Source of the DNA: Prostheceraeus crozeri
Taxonomy: Eukaryota; Platyhelminthes; Polycladida; Euryleptidae
Length of the DNA: 64,000 nucleotides
Assembly (NCBI GenBank): GCA_907163375.1
Contig: CAJQUW010006089.1
Location: 186,001 to 250,000 of the forward strand
Reading direction: 5' to 3'
The position numbers and the translations under genes were made by a program. The notes below the pieces were generated by a model. It ran no database searches. It was not told the origin of the DNA and saw nothing but the letters and a program-made list of their open reading frames with translations. The first letter of the stretch is position 1; every line of letters begins with the position of its first letter. This document shows, piece by piece, positions 11,369 through 23,610 of the stretch.

Positions 11369-11571
11369 ATTAGGAAATATGGAGAAAAGTCCTTCTGATT
11401 GATGTTATGTCTTTATTTTGAATTGGCAAGGCCTTTCAGCCGTCACCGACGGTCATCTTCAGGCAACCTGAAGTTGCCTGAAGATGACCGTCGGTGACGG
11501 CTGAAAGGCCTTGCCAATTCAAAATAAAGACATAACATCAATCAGAAGGACTTTTCTCCATATTTCCTAAT
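11369..11571. repeat. Perfect inverted repeat, two 99-bp arms with a 5-bp spacer
   Basis: The arms 11369-11467 and 11473-11571 are exact reverse complements around CTGAA (11468-11472). Each arm carries CTGAAGATGACCGTCGG followed by a short hairpin and TGAAA, a layout like that seen near Penelope termini (compare 22431-22469). A likely reading is two head-to-head copies of one short element terminus. The absence of any mismatch implies a very recent event, active gene conversion, or a library or assembly fold-back. Confidence 0.9.
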
Positions 11572-12422
11572 ACTTTTAACTGTTGAGTTTCTGACTTTTT
11601 CCAACGGTCTGTATTTGTCAGAGGAACAGAAGTTCACCTGGTAGCTGAAAAATCTTATTTCTGACAATTAAAAAAGTGTTGCACAATTTAAAGTTAGGCG
11701 GCCATCAATCTACTGCATGATTTTCAAGAGTTTAAACACAATTGAAAGCATAGCGATATGAAGTATTCCTTTAGCCCTCATCAGCCCACCAGACTACAGT
11801 TTTGTGATTTTCATTTCATTATCAATTTCAAAGTACAACTCCAATTTTGATAAAATTTCATTTCCAGTAGACCCACGTTATTAACATTTGCCATGAGTAT
11901 TTTCAACTGATTTTGTTAATTTGACCAAATTTAAATGCAATTTCATATGATTCCACCCACCAGACTGCATATGTAGTTTATCACCTGAGAGGTTTTACAT
12001 TGGGGAGACAATTGGCACGGTCACAGAATTTTAGCAATAAAATCAATTTCAACCATCACTATGCGACTCTGGCAAAATCTTTTATACCTCTATGTATCAA
12101 TTTCTGTGTTTCAGAATAATATTCGATGAAATTATTGTGTTATGTTTCCAGTGAATCACCACCGTCAACTTGTTGAATTTTCCCTATTGTCCGGTTGTCA
12201 AAGCTTCTACATTTTAAGATTGTTGTGCAGTGATGCGGTGCTTCCATTTACCTTGCAACTAGTAAATTGACGAATACGTGCCAAAACAAATGCTATTCAT
12301 GCATTATATGCATTATAGCATGCTATACATGCTATTTGATTAGCCGTTATCAGTTATCACGGATCCATTCGGAACTTATATATGTACATGAAGAGATATT
12401 TGACATATCATTCTCTGTCCAG
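11572..12422. other. AT-rich non-coding DNA
   Basis: No gene or element recognised. The last 20 bases form a pyrimidine-rich tract leading to a candidate splice acceptor. Confidence 0.4.
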
Positions 12423-12623
12423 CAATCTGCTACACTGAGGTCTGATAGCAACAGTAACTGTTCCAATAGCGAGAGGAAAGTGACACTAAAGATATGTAAG
12501 CCAACGAGCACGAATGATGAGGATATAATGCGTCCCGAAATGAAAAAAGGACTTCATTCATATGTCTTCCCATCTCAACAAAATCTGAAGTACCCTTTCG
12601 ATCCGACCAGTTATGATCCCTGA
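12423..12623 (+). CDS. Candidate terminal host exon
   Basis: A strong acceptor (TTCTCTGTCCAG, AG at 12421-12422) is followed by 66 open codons and a TGA. If that acceptor is used the exon starts in phase 0. The product is hydrophilic: a Ser/Asn-rich start, a basic middle (ERKVTLKICK) and a Pro/Tyr-containing end (DPTSYDP). It would suit the C-terminal tail of a larger protein. I recognise no domain. The frame is open for about 50 codons upstream as well, so an unspliced ORF is possible but looks less protein-like. It is on the same strand as the exon candidate at 3781-3969; a link between them is only a guess. Confidence 0.33.
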   Translation, partial: QSATLRSDSNSNCSNSERKVTLKICKPTSTNDEDIMRPEMKKGLHSYVFPSQQNLKYPFDPTSYDP

Positions 12624-14261
12624 ATATAATACATACAAAGGACTGACAGACCTGATGGACAGTAAAAAAAGATTGAGACTTCAGTTGTATGCGCAATACT
12701 CCCTGCAATACTGTAGAATTTTTCTGCAATATTTTCATTCCTGGCTATACTCACTCTCATAATAGAAATGAAAGTGTTTCATCTAGACAGTTGCAGAAAC
12801 GTTGGTTGAAGTTGCCTCCAAAAATACTAGTTAAATTCATACGCAACGTAAGGTAGTTTTTCACTAATGCCGTCTGACATAAGTTGTTTCAAATTATTTT
12901 ATAAATTATTTTATTATACTGAATCTCATTTTTATATCTGAAATTTTCTGCATAATTCATGATTTTGGGTTGTAGTTTTGGATTTTCATTTCTCGCACTA
13001 ATAACGTACCCTATTTGCTACTACTTACATTAATCGAAAGCCTAGAAATACTCTTCCCGTTCTTGCCTTATTCATAACCATATTTATGTGCCTTTTGTTG
13101 AAAATCACGAATTGAATTTAGAAATTTCAATATCTTTCCAGCCGGATAATGCCATAATGCAAAATGCTGATAGCGCAAACCCTCTAAAAAGTTTGACACC
13201 CTGCATTACAACGGCGAGAAATTACTGAATTTTTTATTTAAAATTTGGTGCGTCTTGCTTTGCCTATCTTTTGGGAACATGAAATACACATTTTCAGAGA
13301 TTAGAGTTATAATTTCAAAGTTATGATCTGTAAATCAATTGGATCGTGTTTGGGAGAGTGAAAGTTCGCAGTTTCCTGTTCACTGTGACGTCGAATTAAA
13401 AGACGCTTGACCGTCGCGCTTCGAACGGATTCAATACCTGTCAAAATCTTGGATCCGACATGTCACACCAAACAATAGGCCACTGCGAAATGTCTTCCGG
13501 ACGGCTCACTGACCTCAGATAGGTCGAGTTTTATCTATTATGGACGTTGTAATAAAGTCTGGCGAAGAGACGATTTGTGAGAAACTTACGTGCATAAGAA
13601 CACAATAACAAAAGTGCCACCAATGTGATAATCACATCTCATGATTCATGTTGCATGTAGAGCATATCAAGATACCTATAAATGTTATCAGAGAAAGTTT
13701 TCTCGTCAAATCATGAAAGATTGAAAAAAACCGGACATAAAAGTGTAATTTCTATTTTCCATTCCTTCAGTTTCTTTTTGGAGTTATTTTAAGCGTCAAG
13801 CATACACAAAGTCGAGATGTTGAATTTGAATGATTTAAGAGCAAGAGTTACTCATGTGTATTCGATGCTGTACGGGTTGTCGATTCTTAAACCCGACAGA
13901 TTGCAACAGATAAGATTAAACAATGGCCTCTAACTTACTTGATACAGAATTCCCATTTATACTGGCTGAATCATAATTTTATTCATAATTGTACCACTCT
14001 TTGGCCTTTCATTAATTTGAAATTCAGTTTAGAAACTTTGGTACAGCCGATATTACATGATTCCTTTCATGATCAGAATTGCTCTTCAACCGCATGTCTG
14101 AATGTCTGTAGTCCTACCATATGTATTATATAGATAGAGTGCAGTCTAATCAATCGGCAAAGTATCCTTCTTATATGCAGCAGTATTCATTTGGTTGGGC
14201 AGCTAAGTATATGATGAGTGCATGGGAAACACATTGCATGGGGCTTCTGTGCGGCCCTGAG
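12624..14261. other. AT-rich non-coding DNA
   Basis: No coding exon, SINE or transposon end recognised. Confidence 0.4.
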
Positions 14262-14342
14262 TCAGGCCGGATCTGGACTTCAAATTATAGAAATGAGACG
14301 GACCAGTCCGTCGAGTTCTGGACTGACCGGGCCTGGACCTAA
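14262..14342. repeat. GC-rich repeat remnant related to 17577-17690
   Basis: A CG-rich patch in AT-rich surroundings with words such as CCGGATCTGGA and GACCGGGCCTGGACC. The patch at 17577-17690 contains the complementary words (GGTCCCAGCCCGGCCCGGTC). The two point outward from each other, so they look like ends of two related elements, perhaps hAT-like, rather than the two ends of one. Confidence 0.35.
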
Positions 14343-16116
14343 AAAGGAAATAATGTGACTGGTTGGTGCTTCATCAAACTCGATGCTACTTAAAGCTTAA
14401 TTGAAATCGATGACAAATAAAGGTGCAATGAGAAGTTCGACGAAGTCTTTAATTTCGGAAAAGGTAGGTTGACAGATTTTATGACCTTTGATGATGAGCT
14501 GCATGTAGGTTTAATATGTAGAGCTACCATAATGAAAGCATCGAAAAAAAGCTCGAAATAATAAATAAAGACGTGCATGCTACTTAATGGAGTACTTAAT
14601 GTATGTAGAAGGTTGATTTTGCGATTATTCCTCACGATATGAAAACTCAGAATTTTAGAAGTTTTTGTTCTCTTCCTTATTGTTTGTAAGATGATTCACC
14701 ATTATGGAAGACCAAAAGTCAGATAAATACGTGCATTACAGAGAAATGAGTTTACCCTGCTGGATCATGCACCTGAGATGCATTAAATGCACAATTCCAT
14801 CATATCAATATTTCTAGTGTTTCTAAGTAACTTCTCAGTCATTAATCCATTCTACTCAGCATCGTAAATCAGATGATAATGAAATTTTGATAAAAGATTT
14901 TTTTATTTTTACAAAATTCAAAATCTGTGAGAATTTTTTAATTCAAACTTTGAATTGCCACATTCATTTGTAATGCATAATTTGGTGTAATCGCACATTT
15001 TAGCTACAATGCTCAAATGTCACCAATAAAGATATATACACGCCAAATATGCTGAGAGAAATCTTCATCTAATTATTGCAATGGTCTTCTTTAAAAGATG
15101 GCCTGATGAACCTCAGAGACCAGTGTGGACAGCGTTATGATAAGTCATCGACTATGTACTCTGTTCAATTATAGCCATAAGAACGAAGGCTTTGCAAACA
15201 TGCAGTATTTTAATTAAGTCGGAACATTAATTGCTTTTTCATCAATTTCTTTAAATCATTTACTCACATCCTGTTGAAATTGTCTGACACGAGGGAGATT
15301 GCATTCGGAAAAGTAAGTATATTAGGATTTAACTAGTTTGCGACTCAACTACATCAATTTTTGCTCTCTGTCAATGTTTCCATGGTTCGCAGTTTCATTT
15401 CTCAGCATGATTTTTGTCAATTTGCCGTTTATCCCATTATCATCTTATTCACATCAATTTTTAGATTAGATAATTGCATTATAAACTGGGACGATAGGGA
15501 TATCAATCACCTTTTTGTTTAAATATTCATCACCTACAACGAACCTCAAACAATTACTGTTGAGATTTACATTTTGAAGGAAATTTATATCTGTGAATAA
15601 TTGATGCTGTCTGTCTGTCATAAAATATAATTCATTATCAGATATTGATAAACTAAGACAACCACCATTGCTTTAATAACAACTAATGCTCCTGATTAAG
15701 TGAAATGATATATTTTATTCATTGTTTTATCATATTTCATACATTGCTTTCTACGTGGGCCCTTATGTGTATTGCACATTTTTAGCACAAAAGTTTGATC
15801 AGTGAATGTAGAATTTCAAAAAGGAATATTCAAAACGATGTTTTATAAGATCCAACGATGGCATTGTATACTATGCGACCATCATTAATTATATTCCCCA
15901 CTGCACGCACAATTCAAATAGGCGTCAATGATGCCTTCCAATCGCATAGACTTAGAACAATTCATGTGTACGTGCAGTGCATGCATTGGTCGCGAAGGGG
16001 TTTGATGGTATCTCTTAAATGCAACATTAAGATGGCGAAGGTCGACTAAAACTCTGAGTCATTTGTAAGATGCGAACAACGAAGAACTGAAGAATAATGG
16101 AAGAGAAGAGGCGTCA
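14343..16116. other. AT-rich non-coding DNA
   Basis: No supported feature. Open frames at 14390-14635 and 15858-16049 show no recognised motif. Confidence 0.4.
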
Positions 16117-16281
16117 CCCAACATGTATAGCATGTGGTCTTTTACTGTCCTAACGATTACGGTAGGCATTTATTAAAAGCTCATAGGAGTCCTGATGTAG
16201 TGCGAGAGCGCAATCAGCCGATCGATGTGAGGCTGCTAAATACAACAGGACAGTAAAACACCACATGCTAGACGTGTTAGG
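16117..16281. mobile_element. MITE of 165 bp with about 38-bp terminal inverted repeats
   Basis: The left end (CCCAACATGTATAGCATGTG) matches the complement of the right end (CCTAACACGTCTAGCATGTG). The match continues through TTTTACTGTCC on both arms, with about six mismatches over 38 bases. The centre is unique. Superfamily is unknown because no clear target duplication flanks it. Confidence 0.65.
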
Positions 16282-16984
16282 CCTGCGTTGGCATACCAAT
16301 TGAGGGTTAATTTCGTCATTGCTGAAAAAAGGAAATTTTGTACAGTTTCGAGTCAGCCGGCTGTTCAGCTTATTGGATGCATATGTGCATGTGATAGAGG
16401 CTATTATTAAAGCCATTTAAAGCAGAACTACATGTTTTTTTACCAATGAGTTCACTGTTCAATGTTCATGTTGAAACGATCTTTGTAGTAGAGTGAAGGG
16501 CATTGCGATGTCCGTACCAGCAGTTTTACGATTTCTATGCCGGTTGAAAATTTGAAAACTCACTTAAAATTAGATGAAAAAAAGCATGGCCTATTTGCTC
16601 AACCGGCGCTATTCCCTGGTCATCTCACTGCTCTGTCATCGTTGCATACACTGAATAAGCGGCCCCACCGTTGCATGTAGCTCACCGACAGTATATGTAA
16701 ATGTCACTGCTTTTCCAAAATTTCCTGGAAGTAATTCTGAATCAAAATTCTCCAGAAAATTTTGAACACTGATGCCATATGATTCAATGTGCAATATTTT
16801 CATTTTAAGTTGTTTTATGATTCAAATTCTTCTCGAGCGTTATCTCAGGCAATATAAAACGTGGAAGTTTCTTCTTAAATATAAGATGACAAATTTTAAA
16901 TGGATGATTGCGAAATTATTTTGACATGCAATTAGATGAGCATAAATTCAAGTAGACATCCCTCTCGATTCTTGAAAGCTGCGA
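16282..16984. other. Non-coding DNA
   Basis: Nothing recognised. Confidence 0.4.
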
Positions 16985-17062
16985 TGAACCGAGAGTGGGA
17001 ATCGTGCTGGATTTTACCCAACGCCGTCTTTTAGTTCAGGCGCTGGACCGCTCCGTGATAAT
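16985..17062 (-). repeat. tRNA(Leu/Ser)-like SINE head or pseudo-tRNA
   Basis: On the minus strand the sequence has GAGCGGTCCAGCGCCTGAAC, like the A-box/D-arm of a class II tRNA. An ACTAAAAG loop-like stretch, an extra-arm-like hairpin (GTTGGGTAAAATCCAGC) and GATTCCCAC in the B-box position follow. The B box is weak and the acceptor arm does not close, so this is a decayed SINE head or tRNA pseudogene rather than a working tRNA. Confidence 0.4.
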
Positions 17063-17576
17063 CAATTCCAAGGACCGCTATATTTTAAGTAGCCACTTGA
17101 ATGCAGTTGTACATTTTGCTTTAATGATTTATTTCATCATTCAGTTAAAGGCATGCGAGTATTCATAATCTCACACACAGCTGTAAACTAAGCGTACTTT
17201 ATATGAAGATAGTAAGTGCATGTATTGAATGTACTCATATGCACATTCGTAATTCGACATCTGTGAACGCGTGCGTGCTTTTCTTGTCTTAATTATGACT
17301 CACGCCCGCAGAGGAAATTTCCCTGTTATCAATAACTTATTGCGCAATAAAATGCTTGGAAACTTGTATCTCGAAGAAATCGTTATGACTTATTCTACAG
17401 AGCGTGCTGGTCTTTCAATCCAATGTTCGAATCATTCTTCGGGAGTAGTTTATGAATGCGTTTGTGTCAGGGAAGCTACTAGCTAGTATTCTAGCGATGA
17501 TGCTAGTGTTCGACTTGATAGACATGATTGTAAATCTAAACTGCAATTAAACCTGAAGGAAAATTATCTTGAAAAT

Positions 17577-17690
17577 CAGTGACCTGGTCCCAGCCCGGCC
17601 CGGTCACGTCTCCAAAATTCCAGACCTAAATCGGCCCGGTCGTTTTTCCGAGAATGCATGCCCGCTATAGGCCGGTCGCAAATTTCCAGT
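17577..17690. repeat. GC-rich repeat remnant related to 14262-14342
   Basis: CCCGGCCCGGTC-type words in a local GC island, complementary to those at 14262-14342. It probably marks one end of an old DNA transposon or SINE. The 94-codon frame on the minus strand here is a composition effect. Confidence 0.35.
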
Positions 17691-18007
17691 CTTGAGAAGT
17701 ATTGGGTGGGATAAAGTGTAATTGTCAAAGACGACGTTACAGTTATGTCGGTTTGTACTGAACCACTCACTTCATTTTCATAGTCGATTATTCCTAGTTT
17801 ATAAAATTTCAAAATGTTAATTTCACACGATCTCCAAAAAGATTGTTTACGACCGGACATAATGATGAGTATGCATATAAAGACGAGCAGATAGTATAGG
17901 AAACTGTGTCAAGCAATATACATCCGCAGCTACTTAAGCAGTCAAAATCGATGCGCATCCACTGCGTTTCAATAGAACAGTCACTACAGTCACAGCAAAT
18001 CTCTCTT

Positions 18008-18938
18008 GACCTTCTGGAGTCGCCCAAGGGTCCATTTTGAGCCCCTTTCTCTTTGCCTGTTTCATGGGGTCTCTGCAGATATCTTCTGAGTCAAAGATAG
18101 TGCTTTATGCAGATGACATAACTCATGTTGAGCCTGTATTTGATGATTTGAATCCCAACAATTTATGTGCTGTAATTGATTGGATTGACTCTAGTTAACT
18201 GTTACTGAATTTGACCAAGTCGAAGCAAATGATTTTTCGACGCAATATCGCTGGATGTGTAGAGTATCAAAATGTTCCACTTGTTAATCAATTAAAGATT
18301 TTGGGTGTTCATTGGACTGACGAAATGAAATGGAACTACCATTTTGATGAAATTTTTAAGCTGGCGTCTCAGCGTTTATATGTGATTAGAGTACTCAAGT
18401 CTGTTATTTCTAGACATCAGCTTATTGTTGTATATAAATCTCTCATTATGTCTGTGTTATTGTATGCCTCACCCCTATTTTTCTATCTTCCTAAAGGGAT
18501 TGAGGATAAATTAGACAAGTTTCATAAGCGTAGCCATCGTCTAATTTGTGGCAGTGACTGCTCGTGTGTCGATTTCCCATGTATAAATTTTGTCAGGCGA
18601 GATCGTTGTATCAAGTATTTTAGAAATTGTGAAAGTGTAGCAACGCACCCCCTGCATGATATCATTCCGAAGCGGTTACCACGTAGCGGTCGTTTATGTT
18701 TACCCGATGTTAGGACATCAAGACGTTTGCATTCTTTCATTCCCTGGGCGTGTATCATCATGAACAATATCTATTGTGATTGAATTGTGATTATTTTGTA
18801 TAGTTTGTATGATTGTGATATTTTCAATGACTTATTCTGCTAATTTTTTTTTCGACAACCCCATCTGACTTATATGTGAATGTCAATTCTTGTATTGCAT
18901 GATTTTCATTCAAAGAATAAACATCTACTTACTTACTT
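18008..18938 (+). mobile_element. 5'-truncated CR1/L2-like LINE
   Basis: Starts abruptly inside the reverse transcriptase at a GVAQGS motif and ends with AATAAA (18918-18923) and a short (ACTT)n tail, the usual 3' structure of this LINE group. Only the last third of ORF2 is present. It is on the opposite strand to the two longer LINEs of the window, with the same C-terminal architecture. Confidence 0.85.
18010..18783 (+). pseudogene. LINE ORF2 fragment, reverse transcriptase palm/thumb and C-terminal region
   Basis: The frame reads GVAQGSILSPFLF (RT motif B region), then YADDITH (catalytic YADD near 18100-18111). An in-frame TAA follows at 18196-18198, and then LGVHWTDEMKW and the Cys/His-containing C-terminal region down to the stop at 18781-18783. 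The C-terminus (SFIP within the last 20 residues) resembles that of the LINE at 36723-41400. Apart from the TAA and the missing 5' part, the reading frame is well kept. It cannot be functional without the endonuclease and RT fingers. Family assignment (jockey superfamily, CR1/L2 group) is by motif resemblance only. Confidence 0.85.
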
Positions 18939-20023
18939 ACTTTTGACAGAAAATTCCTGTTAATGTTGTATTTTTGAATGCATATTTCTATACAAATACT
19001 AGCATAACATGTTATCAGTTGAAAACAAAGTTTTGAATTATGTATTCGTGAGACACACACAGTGCACAGTCGCAAAATTCGACAGCTAACTTATGATAAA
19101 TGAAATGAAGGCCAGCGAAACTATATGAGTAGGTAAGTATATTAGACTAATCACTCCATTTTTCTGACATAGATTTAGCACATTGGAATTTTCTTATTAA
19201 ATAGTATCGCGGAGCTCTAGCACTTCAAGGCATGAATGCCATGCACACAGCATTTCCGCAGGGGGTGAGGGGGTGAGTCGATTTCTCTCCGCACACTCAA
19301 TTCATGAAATACTATTTGTCACTGGTCGTAAGGAACAAAAATCTACCTGTTTTATGCAAAACGCGACATGCACAATCCCTCATTTTTTAAGAAAATGCAA
19401 TGACTGCTAGTAGGCCGCGATTACACCTTTCGAAAATGATGCAGATGCTTACAGTGTCTTACATTCTCAGTTTGAATAGAATCTGACAGATTTGCTTTTA
19501 TTTCAGTCACCGCATTCAATGATAATGATAACTGGATATCACCAAAGTGAGTGGAGAAAGATGATGTCATTCCAGCACCGGTGAATTGACCACATCCATA
19601 ACTAAGCTTACTGCATTTGAAATCGGTGCAAATAAGTAAGATAAATCTAGGGTAAATCCGAGACATGGAAAAGGCGGTATTATGTTGCTTTGGGAGTCCT
19701 GAAATGAGCCCTTTGGCGTTAATCATGTTTTGCATCAAAACTGAATATTTAAGTCAATACTACACCATTCGACTAAACTGTAAACCCAGAACATTCATCT
19801 ACCTCCAAGGACTATTTCTGAAGATACCTGCCGATTTTTCAAATTTGGAGTTTGTCGCGTTTTGCATTCAAGTTCTTCATATTCGGCCATTTGATATTTC
19901 TAGCCAGTTTAAAGTCATACATGCTTGCGAACTCAATAGATCGCAGTATTCTGTCCGGTTTGTTGCAAGGAAATTCCTCACCCATTTGGGAATAACCGTC
20001 AATGAATTAGATTAAGTCATAGA
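18939..20023. other. Non-coding DNA
   Basis: No supported gene. A 116-codon frame at 19665-20015 and an overlapping one on the other strand show no recognised motif. Confidence 0.35.
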
Positions 20024-20275
20024 TTGACTGCCATGACTCCATCAACTTTTTTCCAACCCCGAGACGGCGGAGGCAAATGTTTCCCGTCATTCAAAGCTTT
20101 CTCATTACAGAATGAAGACATCAAGAGCTTCGTGTCAATCATGTGGCCCACGATGTTCCCCAGAGTTTTCATTAATGCTGATTTACACGGTGTCTCACGA
20201 GAAGCACATGCACCTTCTTCCGATGGTATATTGGAGTGTATCCTATCCTTGCGCCGTTGAAATGACGTTGGATTT
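20024..20275. other. GC-elevated block open on both strands, possible exon
   Basis: The plus strand is open for 78 codons from 20024. The minus strand is open for a similar length, ending at about 20027. Base composition is richer in GC than the flanks. The minus reading (ending PPPSRGWKKVDGV plus a few residues) looks the more protein-like. Neither strand has a convincing splice acceptor beside it, and I recognise no domain. It could be a decayed exon or an old element. Confidence 0.25.
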
Positions 20276-22430
20276 CAAGTTTCTTAATATGATGGTTGGA
20301 TTTGATTAACATTGACCTCCTTGAAATTTGAGGTTGTAAAACGTGCTAGGTTAATAATGTCAATGATAACAATGTCAAACATTTCAAATTACTTTTAGAA
20401 GTTGTTCAGTTTTCCTGTAATGCAGTAATTGCAGCGATTTTAGTTTCGATGTACCGTTAAAAGACAAGGAATCTAAGTGTAAAAAATATCTAAAATTCTA
20501 CCATTTGGCCATATTCAAAATTTCAAAATCACATAGGAATCTGCATTACTTATCACATAAATGGATGAGTCTGACTGTAGATTGAATTGACTTACAATTT
20601 AATCCTTAACGTATAGCCAATTTAATGATATTTCTGAAATTAACTTAAATTGCAATTTGTTATTATGTTTTAAAAACTTAAAACTTGCTAAACATTTTTA
20701 AGGCATGCAGTCTCAACTTTCAACCGAAAATCGCTAAACTAAGATTAATTGATATTTAAAATGTCTTTAGCCCAATGCTTCATCAAAGAGACAAAATTTC
20801 CTAAAAAGAAAGACAGAATAAGCTTAAAAAAGCTGCTAAGTCTTCATATGATCTTTGATTAAACAAACTGCCAAGGGTTTCAAGAAACATGTTTTTTGAA
20901 ATGTTTAAAGCAAAAAGACGTCATCGGTTTTCCCCTTTTTCTATCATTTTATTGATACTTAATCACAACATCGCGCGTAGCAAATGGGTCGGTGACCTCA
21001 ATGGCTGATTTGATTTGTGATACAAAACACTTGCATAGTCGAAAACATGTTATTCGCAAATTCACTAAACTGCATGCTTATACCATGCTACTTATATTTG
21101 CGGCGACAACACAATCTCTATAGGAAATATTCTAGATCTTTGCAGTCACCTCTCTATAGCAAGCTACGAGCAGACAATGGGATTGCTAATTTGATTGTCT
21201 TAATCTACTCACACTTTGAATAAAATATCAAAATGTCAATCAACAAGTCTACATGATACTCAGCAATTACTATGATCTCAATCATGGTTTAAAATCATTG
21301 CCTATTTGAAAGCGTGTTCAAAACCACGGTTGTAAAAAACTATGTTTTAAATCACGATTTTAAAGCCATATGTTGTAAACCTGTCTTGCGTTAAAGGGGG
21401 CATTGCACTACAGGTTTTGAAATTTAAGAGTGATATCTAAGCTTTGATTAATGAAATAGTGATTTCAATTATGGCATTGAATTTCATTAGTGACATTGTG
21501 ACTTCAAATAAAGAAAAGCGGAATTCAAGAGGAAATGTATAGCATTTGTCCAAAGTATCGCAATGTCATTATTGAAAGTCTATGTCTGTCATAATTTCAC
21601 TTTGTCGATAACTTTTGCGCCATGTTTTTCATGAATTGCTAAGTTCGTACAGGATTTTCTGACTGTCCTCATTGAAATCCAAAACCTGTAAGTATTATTG
21701 CATAAATGTATAAGTAATTAATATCAAGTCCATCAAAGCACCAGAAAGACACGCATGAAAGCCGACAACATGTCATTAAAGCCAGAATCCTTTGGGCTGC
21801 ATACGTACATGAACCTGTCATTATTTGTAAACTTCTAAGAAAAATACAAATGACAAGAAAGCATCTTTCAAAGCAGAGACTTAAAATATGTTTGGGAAAC
21901 CCTAGTTGCCACTGAGGTGATGCAGTCATTTGATAAAAATGTAACCGGTTGACATTATGACAAACCTATGCGACTATGAATGGGATACCGTTGGTTCCGG
22001 TCCATCCAAGGTCACACATAATCGTAGTTACGGACTTACATCAAAGTTCCGATATGTGCAATCGAGTGTTCAAACATATTTGGAAAGTTTACCCGGTTTT
22101 GACTGACATACATCTGGGATGGCTTGAACAGATGTGATGCCGAACAGCTGCAAAATGTTAATGTATCCATGCTTAAGAGCATCTGACTGATGATTTCCTA
22201 GCGATCATTTGTCGATCAACGAAGGAACCCAACAAAATGCGAAATGAGGAAAATTAAGTAAGTATTGTGTGGACAGTCGAAAGCAACCCATGGAATCGAA
22301 TCAGAACTCATGCGTACATGAAGTTTCAAGCTTGATGTTGGACATTCTTAAAGTAATGTAATTTAAAATATTTCCAACGAATCGATGTGTTCATTGAATA
22401 GAAGCAACGTTTTGCATGATTGCAATATTT
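20276..22430. other. AT-rich non-coding DNA
   Basis: No supported gene or mobile element. Confidence 0.4.
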
Positions 22431-23172
22431 TGCCATACCGGTTTCAGATGCCGTAGTATCCATCATCAGTGGCGATAATACAACAAACGGACAGGGTTAT
22501 ATACAATTCTGGACATGAAATCGATGATGAACACATTTTAAAAAAAGGGTTCCGGACAGTCGCAAGGCAAGCGTACAAATTAAAATCGTCAGTGGGCATA
22601 GTAATAGAATGAGCCACGCATTGACAGAGAAATATCTGTCAGCAAACATAGAAATAGTATTGGTCACCAACTAAAATAAATGTAAAAGTTCGGATGATGC
22701 TTGATTGTTCATGAGGTTTTGGCGTGATTTTATTATGATGAGTGATTCTGCTATTCTTGTGTGTTTTGTTTTTGTTAATATTTAATAACTAATTTAATAA
22801 CTATTTAATTGTTAATAATAGTTTTTGTCATTGGGTGGATGGATATGCATAGAAATTTCGGATGCTGGTTTCCCTGAAATATGCTCTTGAATTCTTTTTT
22901 GCAATTGTCGTCGAGTTTCTTCGATATAGCGATCGGGGCATCGTTCATAAAAGCATTCGTAGACAACTGAAGAGGACTCTTCGAAATTATTGGGATCTTT
23001 GTTGCGGATTAAGTTTTACTTTTCCAAGTATTGAAAGCAACTACAATTTTGCTTTTTTTCAAAATTTCATTTTGTTTGTACGCTGCTTAATTTCAGCGGC
23101 TGAGCAAGCAGTATATGGTAATTTCCAAAAAATTGCTGTCTCTCTTCTACGGTATTTGAAACCGGTATGGCA
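22431..23172 (-). mobile_element. Penelope-like element fragment with GIY-YIG and hammerhead-like tail
   Basis: On the minus strand, about 23150-22990 encodes the RT-to-nuclease linker of a canonical Penelope element. About 22985-22828 encodes a GIY-YIG-type block (SSVVYE, a cysteine pair, RYIEETRRQLQ, EHISG). Downstream, at 22469-22441, lies CTGATGA...GAAAC, the two invariant pieces of a hammerhead ribozyme, as expected near canonical Penelope termini. The outer borders carry the same roughly 26-base word in opposite orientation (22431-22456 and 23147-23172). It is a fossil with several breaks. Confidence 0.65.
22441..22469 (-). ncRNA. Hammerhead-ribozyme-like core
   Basis: On the minus strand: CTGATGA (22469-22463), a 17-base interval that can form a weak four-pair stem (GGAT with ATCT, including one G-U pair), then GAAAC (22445-22441). 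These match the conserved core words of hammerheads linked to Penelope elements. The first stem II pair is not the usual G-C, and stem I and the cleavage site are not clear by eye, so activity is doubtful. Confidence 0.35.
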
Positions 23173-23542
23173 ATAAATCGATATCCTAAAAAACTCTACG
23201 GATTCTAGCTTGTAATAAAAGCAACATTGTCAAAAGCAGAAATTGTATTATCGGTACTTCTGTGCTGCTCATAATGTTCTGATTCACACGAGTTATTGTG
23301 GCGTGAATGCGTGGTCGTTGTGGTTTAATCGATCACAAAAACTTGACTTGATGCCAATAATCTGGGATATAGACGACACTGGTCGAAGAAGTTACACTCA
23401 CGTTTTAATAAGCCTTAGCTCAAAAGTCAATGATCATGTCATTATGAAATTATTCATTATCGCAACGCATTAAAAGAGCATCGAAAAAGTGTTTCATGCA
23501 TTTAGAAATTTTGTCATGTTTTTCTTGATGTGCCTTACGGTC

Positions 23543-23610
23543 ATATTCAAATCAGAGGGTCTCTGAAGTTGACAATCCTCGCTTAGTGTACAAAAAAATA
23601 CACGCTGTAC
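23543..23610. repeat. 68-bp direct repeat, copy 1
   Basis: Matches 23893-23960 with about four mismatches. It includes AGAGGGTCTCTGAAGTTGAC and ends in TACACGCTGTAC. Confidence 0.85.

Noticed and set aside
16985-17062. Functional tRNA gene
   Set aside because: The acceptor arm does not pair and the B box departs from consensus.
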